Shown: piece after piece, positions 24,333 to 32,403 of the stretch
Numbering within the stretch: position 1 is the first letter of the stretch
How the letters are laid out: every line of letters begins with the position of its first letter
Assembly: GCA_015486425.1 (NCBI GenBank)
Contig: WFRQ01000410.1
Span: 1 to 33,263 of the forward strand
DNA: 33,263 nt
Reading direction: 5' to 3'
Source of the DNA: Deltaproteobacteria bacterium
GTDB taxonomy: Bacteria; Desulfobacterota; Dissulfuribacteria; Dissulfuribacterales; QOAL01
The notes under the pieces: generated by a model
The model's input: the letters and a program-made list of their open reading frames with translations, nothing else
What the model was told of the DNA's origin: nothing
Database searches by the model: none
Made by a program: the position numbers and the translations under genes

Positions 24333-24875
24333 CTATGCGGCAGCCTTACCAGCCTTGCGGATAATGGTCTCGTCTGAGTAGAAGATTCCCTTGCCCTTAT
24401 ATGGTTCAGGAGGACGATACTGTCTGATTTTTGCCGCAGTAAGACCAAGAAGCTCCTTGTCATGTCCTTCGAGAATGACATGTATCTCCTTCTGCTTGTC
24501 CACCTTGACGGTAATGCCCTCAGGCAGATCGAACTCTATTGGATGCGAAAACCCGAGATGCATTACAAGCTGTTTTCCCTTGATATCTACCTTGTAACCA
24601 ACACCGTTTACAATCAGTTCCTTCTTGAACCCCTGGGATACACCGTTAACCATATTTGCTATCAGGGCCCTGGTAAGTCCCTGCAGAGCCCTGGACTTCT
24701 TGGAATCATCAGGCCTCTTTACAATAATTACATCTCCGTCAACATTGACAGAGACGCCTGGATTTACCCTTCTTTCAAGAGTACCCTTGGAGCCCTTTAC
24801 AGATATGGTATCCCCATCCAGTTTCACAGTGGTACCGGAAGGGATTGTAATAGGCAGTTTTCCTATACGTGACAT
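24333..24875 (-). CDS. rplF: Ribosomal protein L6
   Basis: L6 lies near the 50S factor-binding site. The 180-residue protein starts SRIGKLPITIPSG and has two L6 repeats. The C-terminal signature is PPEPYKGKGIFYSDETIIRKAGK. Length is normal. It is 28 bp downstream of rpsH. Confidence 0.98.
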   Translation of the reverse strand: MSRIGKLPITIPSGTTVKLDGDTISVKGSKGTLERRVNPGVSVNVDGDVIIVKRPDDSKKSRALQGLTRALIANMVNGVSQGFKKELIVNGVGYKVDIKGKQLVMHLGFSHPIEFDLPEGITVKVDKQKEIHVILEGHDKELLGLTAAKIRQYRPPEPYKGKGIFYSDETIIRKAGKAAA

Positions 24876-24903
24876 GGTCTATCAGCCTCTCTTTAAAACC
24901 CGG

Positions 24904-25299
24904 CTACCATACCGAGAGAAGGACTTCACCGCCTACGCCCTTTTCTCTGGCACCGTTGTCTGTCATAAGTCCCTTTGACGTGGAAATCACGGCAAAACCA
25001 TAGCCTGATTTTATAGTGGGGATTTCCGTCTTCCTCTTGTATATACGCCTGCCAGGCTTGCTGACTCTCTGAATATCGTTAAAAACCGGCGCGCCATTCT
25101 CGTATCTGAGATAAATTCTCAGAATCCCCTGCTTGTCGTCCTTAATAACACGAAAATTATTGATAATACCCTGTTCCTTAAGGATAGCTGCAATACCTGC
25201 CTTCACATTTGAAGAAGGCATATCCACCTTTTCATGGCGGGCCTTGGATCCGTTTCTGATACGAGTCAGTAAATCTGCTATTGGATCAGTCATTGACAT
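24904..25299 (-). CDS. rpsH: Ribosomal protein S8
   Basis: S8 is a central-domain 16S rRNA-binding protein and in E. coli represses the spc operon. The 131-residue protein has TDPIADLLTRIRNGSKARHEKVDMPSS and the conserved end ISTSKGLMTDNGAREKGVGGEVLLSVW. A second in-frame ATG two codons later (25293) is a possible start. Confidence 0.98.
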   Translation of the reverse strand: MSMTDPIADLLTRIRNGSKARHEKVDMPSSNVKAGIAAILKEQGIINNFRVIKDDKQGILRIYLRYENGAPVFNDIQRVSKPGRRIYKRKTEIPTIKSGYGFAVISTSKGLMTDNGAREKGVGGEVLLSVW

Positions 25300-25327
25300 G
25301 TTTTTATGCTCCGTACGACTTCAGCTG

Positions 25328-25513
25328 CTACCAGCTGGCCTTAGTTACGCCAGGCAACAGGCCGCTTGACGCCATCTTTCTGAAACAGATTCTGCATATA
25401 CCAAACTGCCTGATAAAAGCTCGCGGTCTTCCGCATAACGGGCACCTGTTATACTTGCGCACTGCAAACTTCGGCTTTCTCTTTGCCTTTTCTCTCAATG
25501 CCTTGCGTGCCAA
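25328..25513 (-). CDS. rpsZ: Ribosomal protein S14, zinc-binding (type Z)
   Basis: This is the short S14 of the 30S head, 61 residues. The start is TTG with AGGAGG 6 nt upstream; no better ATG is available. Cys24, Cys27, Cys40 and Cys43 form the zinc site (RCPLCGRPRAFIRQFGICRICFR). It is in its normal place between rplE and rpsH. The symbol rpsN is also used. Confidence 0.97.
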   Translation of the reverse strand: MARKALREKAKRKPKFAVRKYNRCPLCGRPRAFIRQFGICRICFRKMASSGLLPGVTKASW

Positions 25514-25534
25514 GGTGTTCCTCCTGTGATATTG

Positions 25535-26071
25535 CTATTTGCGAAAAGGCATTCCCAGCGTTGAAAGCAGGAATCTGGCCTCATCGTCAGTCTTTGCCGT
25601 GGTTACTATAGTAATATTCATACCCTTGATCTTGTCGATCTTATCATAATCGATCTCAGGAAATATGATATGTTCCTTGATACCAAGAGAGTAATTGCCC
25701 CTTCCGTCAAAGGCCCTGGGGGATACACCCCTGAAGTCTCTGATTCGCGGAATAGCTATGTTAATAAGCTTGGTGAGAAAGTCCCACATCCGTTCCCTTC
25801 TCAGGGTGACGCAGCAGCCAATAGGCATTCCCTCACGCAGTTTGAAGGTAGCAATGGAGCGCCTCGCACGGGTTATGACAGGTTTCTGACCAGCTATCAA
25901 GGCCATTTCATTTGTGGCGCTGTCAAGAATCTTGGAATTCTGAATTGCCTCTCCCAGTCCCATGTTCAGAACACACTTGTCAATGCGTGGTACCTGCATG
26001 GGGTTGGTGTATCCAAACTCTTCCATGAGCTTCGGAACACTCTCTTCTTTATACTGCTTCAACAAAAGCAT
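25535..26071 (-). CDS. rplE: Ribosomal protein L5
   Basis: L5 binds 5S rRNA and contacts P-site tRNA. The 178-residue protein has PRIDKCVLNMGLGEA, GQKPVITRARRSIATFKLREGMPIG and RGNYSLGIKEHIIFPEIDYDKIDKIKGM. Length is normal. It follows rplX after 21 bp and precedes the zinc-type S14 gene by the same distance. Confidence 0.98.
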   Translation of the reverse strand: MLLLKQYKEESVPKLMEEFGYTNPMQVPRIDKCVLNMGLGEAIQNSKILDSATNEMALIAGQKPVITRARRSIATFKLREGMPIGCCVTLRRERMWDFLTKLINIAIPRIRDFRGVSPRAFDGRGNYSLGIKEHIIFPEIDYDKIDKIKGMNITIVTTAKTDDEARFLLSTLGMPFRK

Positions 26072-26092
26072 CTCTCAACTGCCTCCAACAGG

Positions 26093-26428
26093 CTATTTTG
26101 CCTCAGTGGGAATTACTTCCCCGCACTTTTTACAGAGTCTGACTTTTGAACCGTCATCAAGCGTTTTACTGGAAATACGCACCGGATCAGTACACTTGGG
26201 ACAAAGCAGCATAAGATTGGAAAGATGGATGGAAGCCTCTTTCTCAATGATTCCGCCGCTTGACGCAGGACCGGGTTTTGTGTGCCTCTTTATCATCTGG
26301 GCACCTTCTACACGGGCCCGGCCCTTGGCAGAAAGAATAGCGAGAATCTTGCCAACCTTTCCGCGATCCTTCCCGGCCATGACCATTACTCGATCATTTT
26401 TCCTGAGGTATGTTTTAACTTTTTTCAT
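26093..26428 (-). CDS. rplX: Ribosomal protein L24 with a Cys4 motif
   Basis: L24 is an early 50S assembly initiator. The 111-residue protein has the KOW motif (KNDRVMVMAGKDRGKVGKI, 10-28) and IIEKEASIHLSNLML. Cys76, Cys79, Cys99 and Cys102 form two CxxC knuckles that could bind zinc. This is found in many, but not all, bacterial L24 proteins. Confidence 0.97.
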   Translation of the reverse strand: MKKVKTYLRKNDRVMVMAGKDRGKVGKILAILSAKGRARVEGAQMIKRHTKPGPASSGGIIEKEASIHLSNLMLLCPKCTDPVRISSKTLDDGSKVRLCKKCGEVIPTEAK

Positions 26429-26443
26429 GGTATTTCTCAGTGT

Positions 26444-26812
26444 TTACAGAACTTCAGGAGCCAGCGATATAATCTTCATATAGCGCCTGGCCCTGAGTTC
26501 ACGTGCTACAGGACCGAAAATTCGAGTACCGACAGGTTCGCCATACTGATTGATCAGCACTGCCGCGTTCTCATCAAAACGTATAAGAGTTCCATCCGGC
26601 CTTGATATCTCCTTGGCTGTCCTGACCACAACTGCCCTGGCCACTTCACCCTTCTTGACCTTGGAGTTTGGAATTGCCTCCTTAACTGCTACAACTATGA
26701 TATCACCTATGCTGGCATAGCGGCGCCGGGTGCCTCCAAGGACCCGAATGCAGGCTACCCTCTTTGCGCCGGAGTTATCCGCTACGTTCAGTACACTTTC
26801 TTGCTGGATCAT
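26444..26812 (-). CDS. rplN: Ribosomal protein L14
   Basis: L14 forms an intersubunit bridge and is the binding site of RsfS. The 122-residue protein is highly conserved: MIQQESVLNVADNSGAKRV, GDIIVVAVKEAIPNSKVKKG and IFGPVARELRARRYMKIISLAPEVL. It lies between rpsQ (17 bp) and rplX (15 bp). Confidence 0.99.
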   Translation of the reverse strand: MIQQESVLNVADNSGAKRVACIRVLGGTRRRYASIGDIIVVAVKEAIPNSKVKKGEVARAVVVRTAKEISRPDGTLIRFDENAAVLINQYGEPVGTRIFGPVARELRARRYMKIISLAPEVL

Positions 26813-26829
26813 TTTTCATGCCTTCCTTT

Positions 26830-27090
26830 CTAGACGGCCCTTTCGAGTATCTCTTTAACAGTCCAGCGTTTCTTCTTACTCATGGGGCGACACTCTTCAA
26901 GAAGAATGGTATCGCCTACCCTGCAACTGTTGTCAGGGTCATGAGCCATATATTTTTTCCTGCGCTGCACAAACTTTCCATATATCGGGTGCTGAATTCT
27001 TCTCGTAACAACAACACTGACTGTCTTGTCATTCTTGTCGCTGGTAACTGTACCTATAAGGGTTCTACGCAGACCTTTGGCCACACTCAT
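26830..27090 (-). CDS. rpsQ: Ribosomal protein S17
   Basis: S17 is a primary 16S rRNA-binding OB-fold protein. The 86-residue protein has RRTLIGTVTSDKNDKTVSV, RRIQHPIYGKFVQRRKKYMAHD and RVGDTILLEECRPMSKKKRW, all canonical. It starts 14 bp after rpmC. Confidence 0.98.
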   Translation of the reverse strand: MSVAKGLRRTLIGTVTSDKNDKTVSVVVTRRIQHPIYGKFVQRRKKYMAHDPDNSCRVGDTILLEECRPMSKKKRWTVKEILERAV

Positions 27091-27104
27091 AACAACTCCT
27101 TGGA

Positions 27105-27299
27105 TTATTCTCCGGCCTTTTCTTTAATAAGAGTCAAAATCCTTGCAATGGACCTACGTACTTTCTTGATCCTGGCTGTGTCCTCAAGCTGATGTGTTGC
27201 ATGCTGAAAGCGCAGGTTAAACATCTCCTGTCTGAGGTCAGCCTCCTTTTTCGCAAGTTCATCCAAGGAAAGGTCTCTGAGTTTTGATGCCTCACTCAT
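27105..27299 (-). CDS. rpmC: Ribosomal protein L29
   Basis: L29 is at the tunnel exit, beside the trigger-factor and SRP site. The 64-residue protein is a two-helix hairpin (LRDLSLDELAKKEADLRQEMFNLRFQ...RIKKVRRSIARILTLIKEK). Its start overlaps the rplP stop by 4 bp (ATGA), which suggests coupled translation. Confidence 0.98.
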   Translation of the reverse strand: MSEASKLRDLSLDELAKKEADLRQEMFNLRFQHATHQLEDTARIKKVRRSIARILTLIKEKAGE

Positions 27300-27712
27300 A
27301 ACACATCACTCCTGGATACTATTTTTGTAGGTACTGACAACTTGTGAGCGGCCAGTCTCAGGGCTTCACGCGCAATGCTCTCTTCAATACCTTCCATCTC
27401 GTACAGGATCCTTCCCGGTTTGACAGGAGCAACCCAGCCTTCAACAGTACCCTTACCTTTACCCATCCTGACCTCGGCAGGTTTGGAAGTAATAGGCTTG
27501 TCAGGGAAAATTCTTATCCATATCTTTCCCTTACGTTTTACATGCCTGGTGATGGCAATACGAGCGGCTTCAATCTGTTGTGCCGAAATAAAACCTTTGC
27601 CCAGGGCCTTTAGTCCAAAGTCGCCGAATGCCAGGGTATTTCCCCTGGATGCGACCCCTTTCAGGCGGCCTTTCTGCCGTTTTCTATATTTCGTCTTCTT
27701 GGGACTGAGCAT
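27296..27712 (-). CDS. rplP: Ribosomal protein L16
   Basis: L16 organises the A-site and 5S region of the 50S subunit. The 138-residue protein starts MLSPKKTKYRKRQKGR and has GKIWIRIFPDKPITSKPAEVRMGKGKG (with the arginine that is hydroxylated in some species) and the VKPGRILYEMEG end. A 294-bp spacer separates it from rpsC, unusual for this pair. Confidence 0.98.
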   Translation of the reverse strand: MLSPKKTKYRKRQKGRLKGVASRGNTLAFGDFGLKALGKGFISAQQIEAARIAITRHVKRKGKIWIRIFPDKPITSKPAEVRMGKGKGTVEGWVAPVKPGRILYEMEGIEESIAREALRLAAHKLSVPTKIVSRSDVL

Positions 27713-27737
27713 AATTAATATTACCTTCGAACTTGAT

Positions 27738-27982
27738 GCTGTTTAAACCACGAACAGCAACTGTCTTTGTACCTGCATCAGAGCACTGTATGTCAGGTGC
27801 TCTTATTCAGCTTATTTTAAATTTATCGTGAAAATACCCACTTCTTTCGCTGGTATTTTTCATGATATGAGTTGTTGCGCTGCATGGACAGTGCAACATG
27901 AAAGTCTATAGTGAAACAGAAGCCTTCCCTGCTGTTTTCATGTCATGACGCATGGAAGCTGATAAACGGCACTGCATGAAAA
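27738..27982. promoter_or_regulatory. Structured rpsC-rplP spacer
   Basis: The 294-bp spacer holds at least three perfect stems besides the 84-bp repeat: GCTGTT/AACAGC (27738-27758), AGAGCAC/GTGCTCT (27780-27803) and TTTTCATG/CATGAAAA (27935-27982). None has a T-run that would make it a terminator. No open frame in it resembles a known protein. Confidence 0.55.
27822..27905 (+). repeat. 84-bp ribosomal-spacer repeat, copy B
   Basis: This is the relative of 23149-23232, in the same orientation and of the same length. It folds into two hairpins: TGAAAATACC with GGTATTTTTCA (one bulge), then GTTGCGCTG with CAGTGCAAC (one mismatch). It lies in the middle of the rpsC-rplP spacer. Confidence 0.75.
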
Positions 27983-28006
27983 TTTCAGTTGAATATCCTG
28001 AGACCA

Positions 28007-28669
28007 TCAAGTGTTAAGGGACATAACCTCAGCATCCTTGTCCATCAGGACCTCGCCCTTGAATATCCAGACTTTTACACCAATAATACCGTATGTGGTA
28101 TTAGCCTCTGCAAATCCGTAATCTATATCTGCGCGCAGTGTATGAAGCGGAACCCTTCCCTCAAGATACCACTCCTTGCGGGACATCTCTGCACCGCCTA
28201 ACCTGCCTGAACACGCTATTCGGATTCCCTTGGCGCCAAATTTCAGAGCGATTCCCACAGCCCTCTTCATGGCACGCCTGAATGATATGCGTCTCAAAAG
28301 CTGGGAGGCTACATTTTCAGCCACTAACTGGGCATCAAGTTCCGGGCGCCTTACCTCTGTGATATCAATCATAACCGGCTTGCGCACCATCTGCTGCACA
28401 CTCTTCTTGAGAGCTTCAATTTCCGCGCCTTTCTTGCCGATAACAATCCCGGGCCTTGCAGTGTGTACCTTTAGCCTCAGGCGTTTTGCTGCCCTTTCAA
28501 TCTCTATTTTGGAAATTCCTGCATGATAGACCTTGTCTTTTACAAACTTCCGGATCCTGAAATCTTCCTGAACAAGTGCAGGGTAATCCTTCTTTTCCGC
28601 ATACCAGTTTGATTCCCAGAACCTGGTTATCTTCAGTCTGAGGCCTATCGGGTTGACTTTCTGTCCCAA
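28007..28669 (-). CDS. rpsC: Ribosomal protein S3
   Basis: S3 is at the 30S mRNA entrance and has helicase activity with S4 and S5. The 220-residue protein starts at TTG (TTGGGACAG) with AGGAGG 5 nt upstream. It contains the KH domain with its GxxG loop GKKG (78-81) and the C-terminal domain (GVKVWIFKGEVL). Length is normal. Confidence 0.97.
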   Translation of the reverse strand: MGQKVNPIGLRLKITRFWESNWYAEKKDYPALVQEDFRIRKFVKDKVYHAGISKIEIERAAKRLRLKVHTARPGIVIGKKGAEIEALKKSVQQMVRKPVMIDITEVRRPELDAQLVAENVASQLLRRISFRRAMKRAVGIALKFGAKGIRIACSGRLGGAEMSRKEWYLEGRVPLHTLRADIDYGFAEANTTYGIIGVKVWIFKGEVLMDKDAEVMSLNT

Positions 28670-28756
28670 AACTTCCTCCTGTTAAAAATCACTTTTTTTG
28701 CTTAGTGAAATAAAACTCATCCCACTCATCCGAATGTTGCTACTGATAATCATCTG

Positions 28757-29089
28757 CTAATACTCATCCAGGACGATGGTAATATGAGATAACTTATGAC
28801 GTATTCCGTACGCCCTGCCCATGGCCCTCGGACGCCATCTTTTAAGCTGGGGACCCTGATCAACCGTAATAGTCTTAACGTACAGTGAATCTACATCTAT
28901 ATTTGTATTGTAGTCCGCGTTGGCCAGAGCGGATTCCAAGACCTTTTTTATAATCCTGGCGCCCTTCCTCGGCATAACAGAAAGCATCTCAAGCGCCTCG
29001 TCTGCGGGCTTGGAGCGAATAACATCCGCCACCAGCCGTGCCTTCTGAGGCGATATTCTTCTATATTTGGCTACAGCTCTTGCTTCCAT
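28757..29089 (-). CDS. rplV: Ribosomal protein L22
   Basis: L22 lines the exit tunnel. The 110-residue protein has VAKYRRISPQKARLVADVIR at its start, and the tunnel-loop region QGPQLKRWRPRAMGRAYGIRHKLSHITIVLDE is intact. It sits 17 bp after rpsS. The 87-bp spacer to rpsC has a small TCACT/AGTGA stem. Confidence 0.98.
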   Translation of the reverse strand: MEARAVAKYRRISPQKARLVADVIRSKPADEALEMLSVMPRKGARIIKKVLESALANADYNTNIDVDSLYVKTITVDQGPQLKRWRPRAMGRAYGIRHKLSHITIVLDEY

Positions 29090-29106
29090 TGCTCCGTACC
29101 AATCCT

Positions 29107-29385
29107 TTATTTGCGTTTGGACTTCTTGTCAGCGGCATGCCCGTAATAGGTCCGTGTAGGTGAAAACTCACCGAGCTTGTGACCAACCATGTTCTCAGTT
29201 ACAAATACCGGTATGAACTTTCTGCCATTGTGTACGGCAAATGTAAGTCCGACCATTTCAGGTATTATCATTGATCTCCTGGACCACGTCTTTATGACCC
29301 TGTGATCCTTGTTCTCATTTGCCTTGATCACCTTTTTCAACAGATGACCGTCAACAAAGGGTCCTTTCTTAACTGACCTTGGCAC
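29107..29385 (-). CDS. rpsS: Ribosomal protein S19
   Basis: S19 is in the 30S head with S13. The 92-residue protein starts at GTG with AAGGAG 7 nt upstream: PRSVKKGPFVDGHLLKKV, then KTWSRRSMIIPEMVGLTFAVHNGRKFIPVFVTENMVGHKLGEFSPTR in the canonical core. It is separated from rplB by an unusual 243-bp gap. Confidence 0.98.
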   Translation of the reverse strand: MPRSVKKGPFVDGHLLKKVIKANENKDHRVIKTWSRRSMIIPEMVGLTFAVHNGRKFIPVFVTENMVGHKLGEFSPTRTYYGHAADKKSKRK

Positions 29386-29501
29386 GTGCAGACTCCTTAA
29401 AACAGTATTTTGTGAGGTAAGCTTATCAACCGGAGGTTCATAGTGCTCCCGCCCCTGTCCATTCCGTATATACGGGCCATATGCCCTCTTACCTTAATCC
29501 T

Positions 29502-29591
29502 TTTTTCGTGAAAAATCCGCAAGTTAAAGATGGTTTTAGTTAAACCTTCTTCTCGCTCCACCCATGCAGTGCGACACTCTCTATAATGAAA
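29502..29591 (+). repeat. Possible third, degenerate copy of the ribosomal-spacer repeat
   Basis: The rplB-rpsS spacer (29386-29628) contains TTCGTGAAAAAT, then 60 bases later CATGCAGTGCGACA and TCTATAATGAAA. These match the start and the end of copy B (CGTGAAAATAC, CATGGACAGTGCAACA, TCTATAGTGAAA) in the same order, orientation and approximate spacing. The middle is not recognisably similar. Confidence 0.3.
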
Positions 29592-29628
29592 AATACAGGC
29601 AAACTCTCAGTATATTCTCACTATAAAG

Positions 29629-30456
29629 CTATTTCTTATAGCGCCTGCGCACTATGAATGCATCACTGGGCTTTTTTCTTCTTGTTCTGTAACCCTTGGT
29701 AGGCCAGCCCCATGGACTGCAGGGATGACGTCCACCTGAAGAGCGTCCTTCACCTCCACCCATTGGATGGTCAACCGGGTTCATGGCAACGCCTCTCACA
29801 TGGGGGCGTCTGCCCATCCATCTTGACCTGCCTGCCTTTCCAATTGAGATATTCTCGTGATCAAGATTACCTACCTGACCGATGGTGGCTCGACACGTAT
29901 TGAGTATCATCCTCACTTCGCCGCTGGGAAGCCTTATCTGAGCATACTTACCCTCTTTGGCCATAAGCTGAGCGGCAGTGCCTGCGCTTCGAACTATCTG
30001 CCCTCCCTTGCCTGGTCTCATCTCTATATTATGGATAAGTGTACCAAGGGGGATATTTTTCAGGGGCATGGAGTTGCCGGGTTTTACATCAGTAACTTCA
30101 TCGGAAACCACCATATCACCCACGTTCAGTCCGTGAGGCGCTATAATATATCTCTTCTCACCATCCAGGTAGTGAAGCAGAGCAATTCTCGCAGAACGGT
30201 TGGGATCATATTCTATAGAGGCAACCTTTGCAGGTACAGCAAACTTGTTTCTGCGGAAATCAATTACCCTGTACTTTCTCTTGTGTCCGCCACCGCGATG
30301 ACGGGAGGTAATCCTGCCATATGAATTTCTGCCACCGCTGCGATTCAGCTTCCTGAGCAGGGATCTTTCAGGCCTGCCCTTGGAGAGCTGCTCATCCACC
30401 ACAATACTCATGCCACGCCTGGCAGGTGAAGTCGGTTTGTACTTTTTAACAGCCAT
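29629..30456 (-). CDS. rplB: Ribosomal protein L2
   Basis: L2 supports the peptidyl-transferase centre and the subunit interface. The 275-residue protein has the OB/SH3-like core and the conserved C-terminal loop with His230 (GVAMNPVDHPMGGGEG, 222-237), equivalent to the E. coli residue important for activity. It shares one base with the rplW stop. Confidence 0.99.
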   Translation of the reverse strand: MAVKKYKPTSPARRGMSIVVDEQLSKGRPERSLLRKLNRSGGRNSYGRITSRHRGGGHKRKYRVIDFRRNKFAVPAKVASIEYDPNRSARIALLHYLDGEKRYIIAPHGLNVGDMVVSDEVTDVKPGNSMPLKNIPLGTLIHNIEMRPGKGGQIVRSAGTAAQLMAKEGKYAQIRLPSGEVRMILNTCRATIGQVGNLDHENISIGKAGRSRWMGRRPHVRGVAMNPVDHPMGGGEGRSSGGRHPCSPWGWPTKGYRTRRKKPSDAFIVRRRYKK

Positions 30457-30746
30457 TATACACCTTCAAAAAAGTCTATGGTCTCTCCGGGATAAAGCCT
30501 GACTATGGCACGCTTTACGTCGGCTCTTTTGCCAATGAAACGGCCCTGTCTCTTGACCTTGCCCCTGCGGTTCATGGTCTGAACGGCAAGTACCTTCTTA
30601 TTGAATATTTTTTCAACTGCCTTCTTGATCTCTATCTTGTTGGCATCTTTCTTCACAAGGAATACTACCTGATTGGCATTTTCCTTCTGAAAAGTAGCCT
30701 TTTCTGTAACCAGAGGCTTTACAAGAACTGAGTATAAATCTTTCAT
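30456..30746 (-). CDS. rplW: Ribosomal protein L23
   Basis: L23 is the docking site for trigger factor and SRP at the tunnel exit. The 96-residue protein has LVKPLVTEKATFQKENANQVVFLVKKDANKIEIKKAVEKIF and an RRGKVKRQGRFIG loop. It overlaps the rplD stop by 4 bp and rplB by 1 bp, so L4, L23 and L2 are translationally linked. Confidence 0.98.
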   Translation of the reverse strand: MKDLYSVLVKPLVTEKATFQKENANQVVFLVKKDANKIEIKKAVEKIFNKKVLAVQTMNRRGKVKRQGRFIGKRADVKRAIVRLYPGETIDFFEGV

Positions 30747-31366
30747 GGTTTGAGCCTCTCCTCCAGGGCGTTTACATCAGACTCCCTTATAACGAGAAAA
30801 TCATACTTCAAAAGATCATAAACATTCAGACCCGGTTCAGGTACTACAGAGACCTTAGGCAGATTCCTGGCAGAAAGACGCACATCCCGGCTTTCCTGAT
30901 CTACCACCAGCAACGCACTGTTTATGCCGAACCTGTCTAACAGGGCATGCATGTTCTTTGTCTTAATCTCGCTTATTCCATAATCATCGAGAACAACAAG
31001 GCGGTCATTCATAGCCTTTGAGCTCAGGGCCATACGAAGTCCGAGACGCCTGACCTTTTTAGGAAGGGTGTATGAATAATCTCGTGGTTTCGGGCCGTGA
31101 GCAGTTCCGCCATGCCTCCACACGGGGTTGCGGCTGCTTCCAACCCTGGCCCGACCAGTGCCCTTCTGACGCCAGGGCTTTCTTCCGCCGCCTCTTACTT
31201 CAGCCCTGGTCTTGGTACAGGCAGTGCCTGCACGCTTTTTGGCCTGCTGCCACCTTACCACTTCGTAGAGAAGGCCTTCCCGGGGCTCAACGCCAAAGAC
31301 ATCATCACTGACGTCAAGCTCTCTGATCTTTTCCTTATTCGCGTTATAAATCTGAAGGGTAGCCAT
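30743..31366 (-). CDS. rplD: Ribosomal protein L4
   Basis: L4 reaches into the tunnel wall and in gammaproteobacteria represses the S10 operon. The 207-residue protein has the tunnel loop RGGGRKPWRQKGTGRARVGSSRNPVWRHGGTAHGPKPRDYSY and the folded C-terminal domain. It lies 71 bp after rplC. Confidence 0.98.
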   Translation of the reverse strand: MATLQIYNANKEKIRELDVSDDVFGVEPREGLLYEVVRWQQAKKRAGTACTKTRAEVRGGGRKPWRQKGTGRARVGSSRNPVWRHGGTAHGPKPRDYSYTLPKKVRRLGLRMALSSKAMNDRLVVLDDYGISEIKTKNMHALLDRFGINSALLVVDQESRDVRLSARNLPKVSVVPEPGLNVYDLLKYDFLVIRESDVNALEERLKP

Positions 31367-31437
31367 GCTGTATCCCTGTATATCGTAGTTCTGTCATTAA
31401 TCCTGTGCCCAGGCTGATTCAAAAACCCTGGCCCGGC

Positions 31438-32067
31438 CTACTGAAAATGCACTATAACCATCTGGTTTACTGCGCCAGGCACCGCTCCCCTGACAAGAAG
31501 CAGATTCTCGTCATGTCTTACATCTACAATAAGAGCGTTCTTGGTAGTATGGCGCTTTCCACCCATGCGGCCAGGCATCTTCTTGCCCTTAATCACCTTT
31601 CCTGGATATGCGCTCATACCTGATGAACCCACGGCCCTGTGATGTTTTGATCCGTGTCCCATGGGCCCTCTGGAAAAACCGTGTCTCTTTACAGTGCCTG
31701 CATATCCACGGCCCTTGGTAATACCGATGATATTGACAAGCAGTCCGATTTCCGCATCCTGCAGGGTAAGAACCTGCCCTTCGGTAAAGGCATCAACGTC
31801 ACCCACCTTGACTTCACGCAGGTATCTGAAACCGTGATCAAGCCCGGCCTTCTGGACCATGCCCTTTTCAGGCATGTTAAGTCGGGACAGAGGTTTGGTG
31901 CTGTAGCCGAGCTGCAGGGCATTGTACCCTTCTCTGTCCTGAGTCTTTTTCTGAACCACTGTACAGGGCCCTACTTCAAGAACAGTAACAGGAACCCTGC
32001 TTCCGTCCTCTGCAAAGACCTGCGTCATTCCGATTTTACGGCCCATGAGGCCTGTTATCTTAGACAT
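31438..32067 (-). CDS. rplC: Ribosomal protein L3
   Basis: L3 is an early 50S assembly protein near the peptidyl-transferase centre. The 209-residue protein starts SKITGLMGRKIGMTQVF and has the GITKGRGYAGTVKRHGFSRGPMGHGS extension and the KGKKMPGRMGG core. Length is normal. rpsJ is 21 bp upstream. Confidence 0.98.
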   Translation of the reverse strand: MSKITGLMGRKIGMTQVFAEDGSRVPVTVLEVGPCTVVQKKTQDREGYNALQLGYSTKPLSRLNMPEKGMVQKAGLDHGFRYLREVKVGDVDAFTEGQVLTLQDAEIGLLVNIIGITKGRGYAGTVKRHGFSRGPMGHGSKHHRAVGSSGMSAYPGKVIKGKKMPGRMGGKRHTTKNALIVDVRHDENLLLVRGAVPGAVNQMVIVHFQ

Positions 32068-32088
32068 CTTGATTTCCGTATCCGCAGT

Positions 32089-32403
32089 TTAAAGCTTGAT
32101 CTCCACATCCACGCCGGCAGACAGCTCCAGTTTCATAAGGGCATCAATGGTCTGCTGGGTGGGCTCCAGAATATCAACAAGGCGCTTGTGCGTGCGCATT
32201 TCAAACTGCTCTCTTGACTTTTTGTCAATATGAGGCGAACGCAGCACAGTATACCTGCTGATCCTGGTGGGCAGAGGAATGGGACCTGCAATCCGGGCGC
32301 CTGTCCTCTTGGCCGTATCAACGATTTCGTTCAAAGACTGATCAAGCAGTTTATGATCGTATGCCTTGAGACTTATTCTTATTCTCTGGGTTGGGATCAT
32401 CAT
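32089..32403 (-). CDS. rpsJ: Ribosomal protein S10 (NusE)
   Basis: S10 is a 30S head protein and, as NusE, a partner of NusB and NusG in antitermination. The 104-residue protein has RIRISLKAYDHKLLDQSLNEIVDTAKRTGA and the long loop GPIPLPTRISRYTVLRSPHIDKKSREQFEMRTHKR. Two ATGs are adjacent; GAGG lies 9 nt before the first. The 191-bp gap to tuf holds a small TACGGT/ACCGTA hairpin (32520-32534) without a T-run. Confidence 0.98.
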   Translation of the reverse strand: MMIPTQRIRISLKAYDHKLLDQSLNEIVDTAKRTGARIAGPIPLPTRISRYTVLRSPHIDKKSREQFEMRTHKRLVDILEPTQQTIDALMKLELSAGVDVEIKL

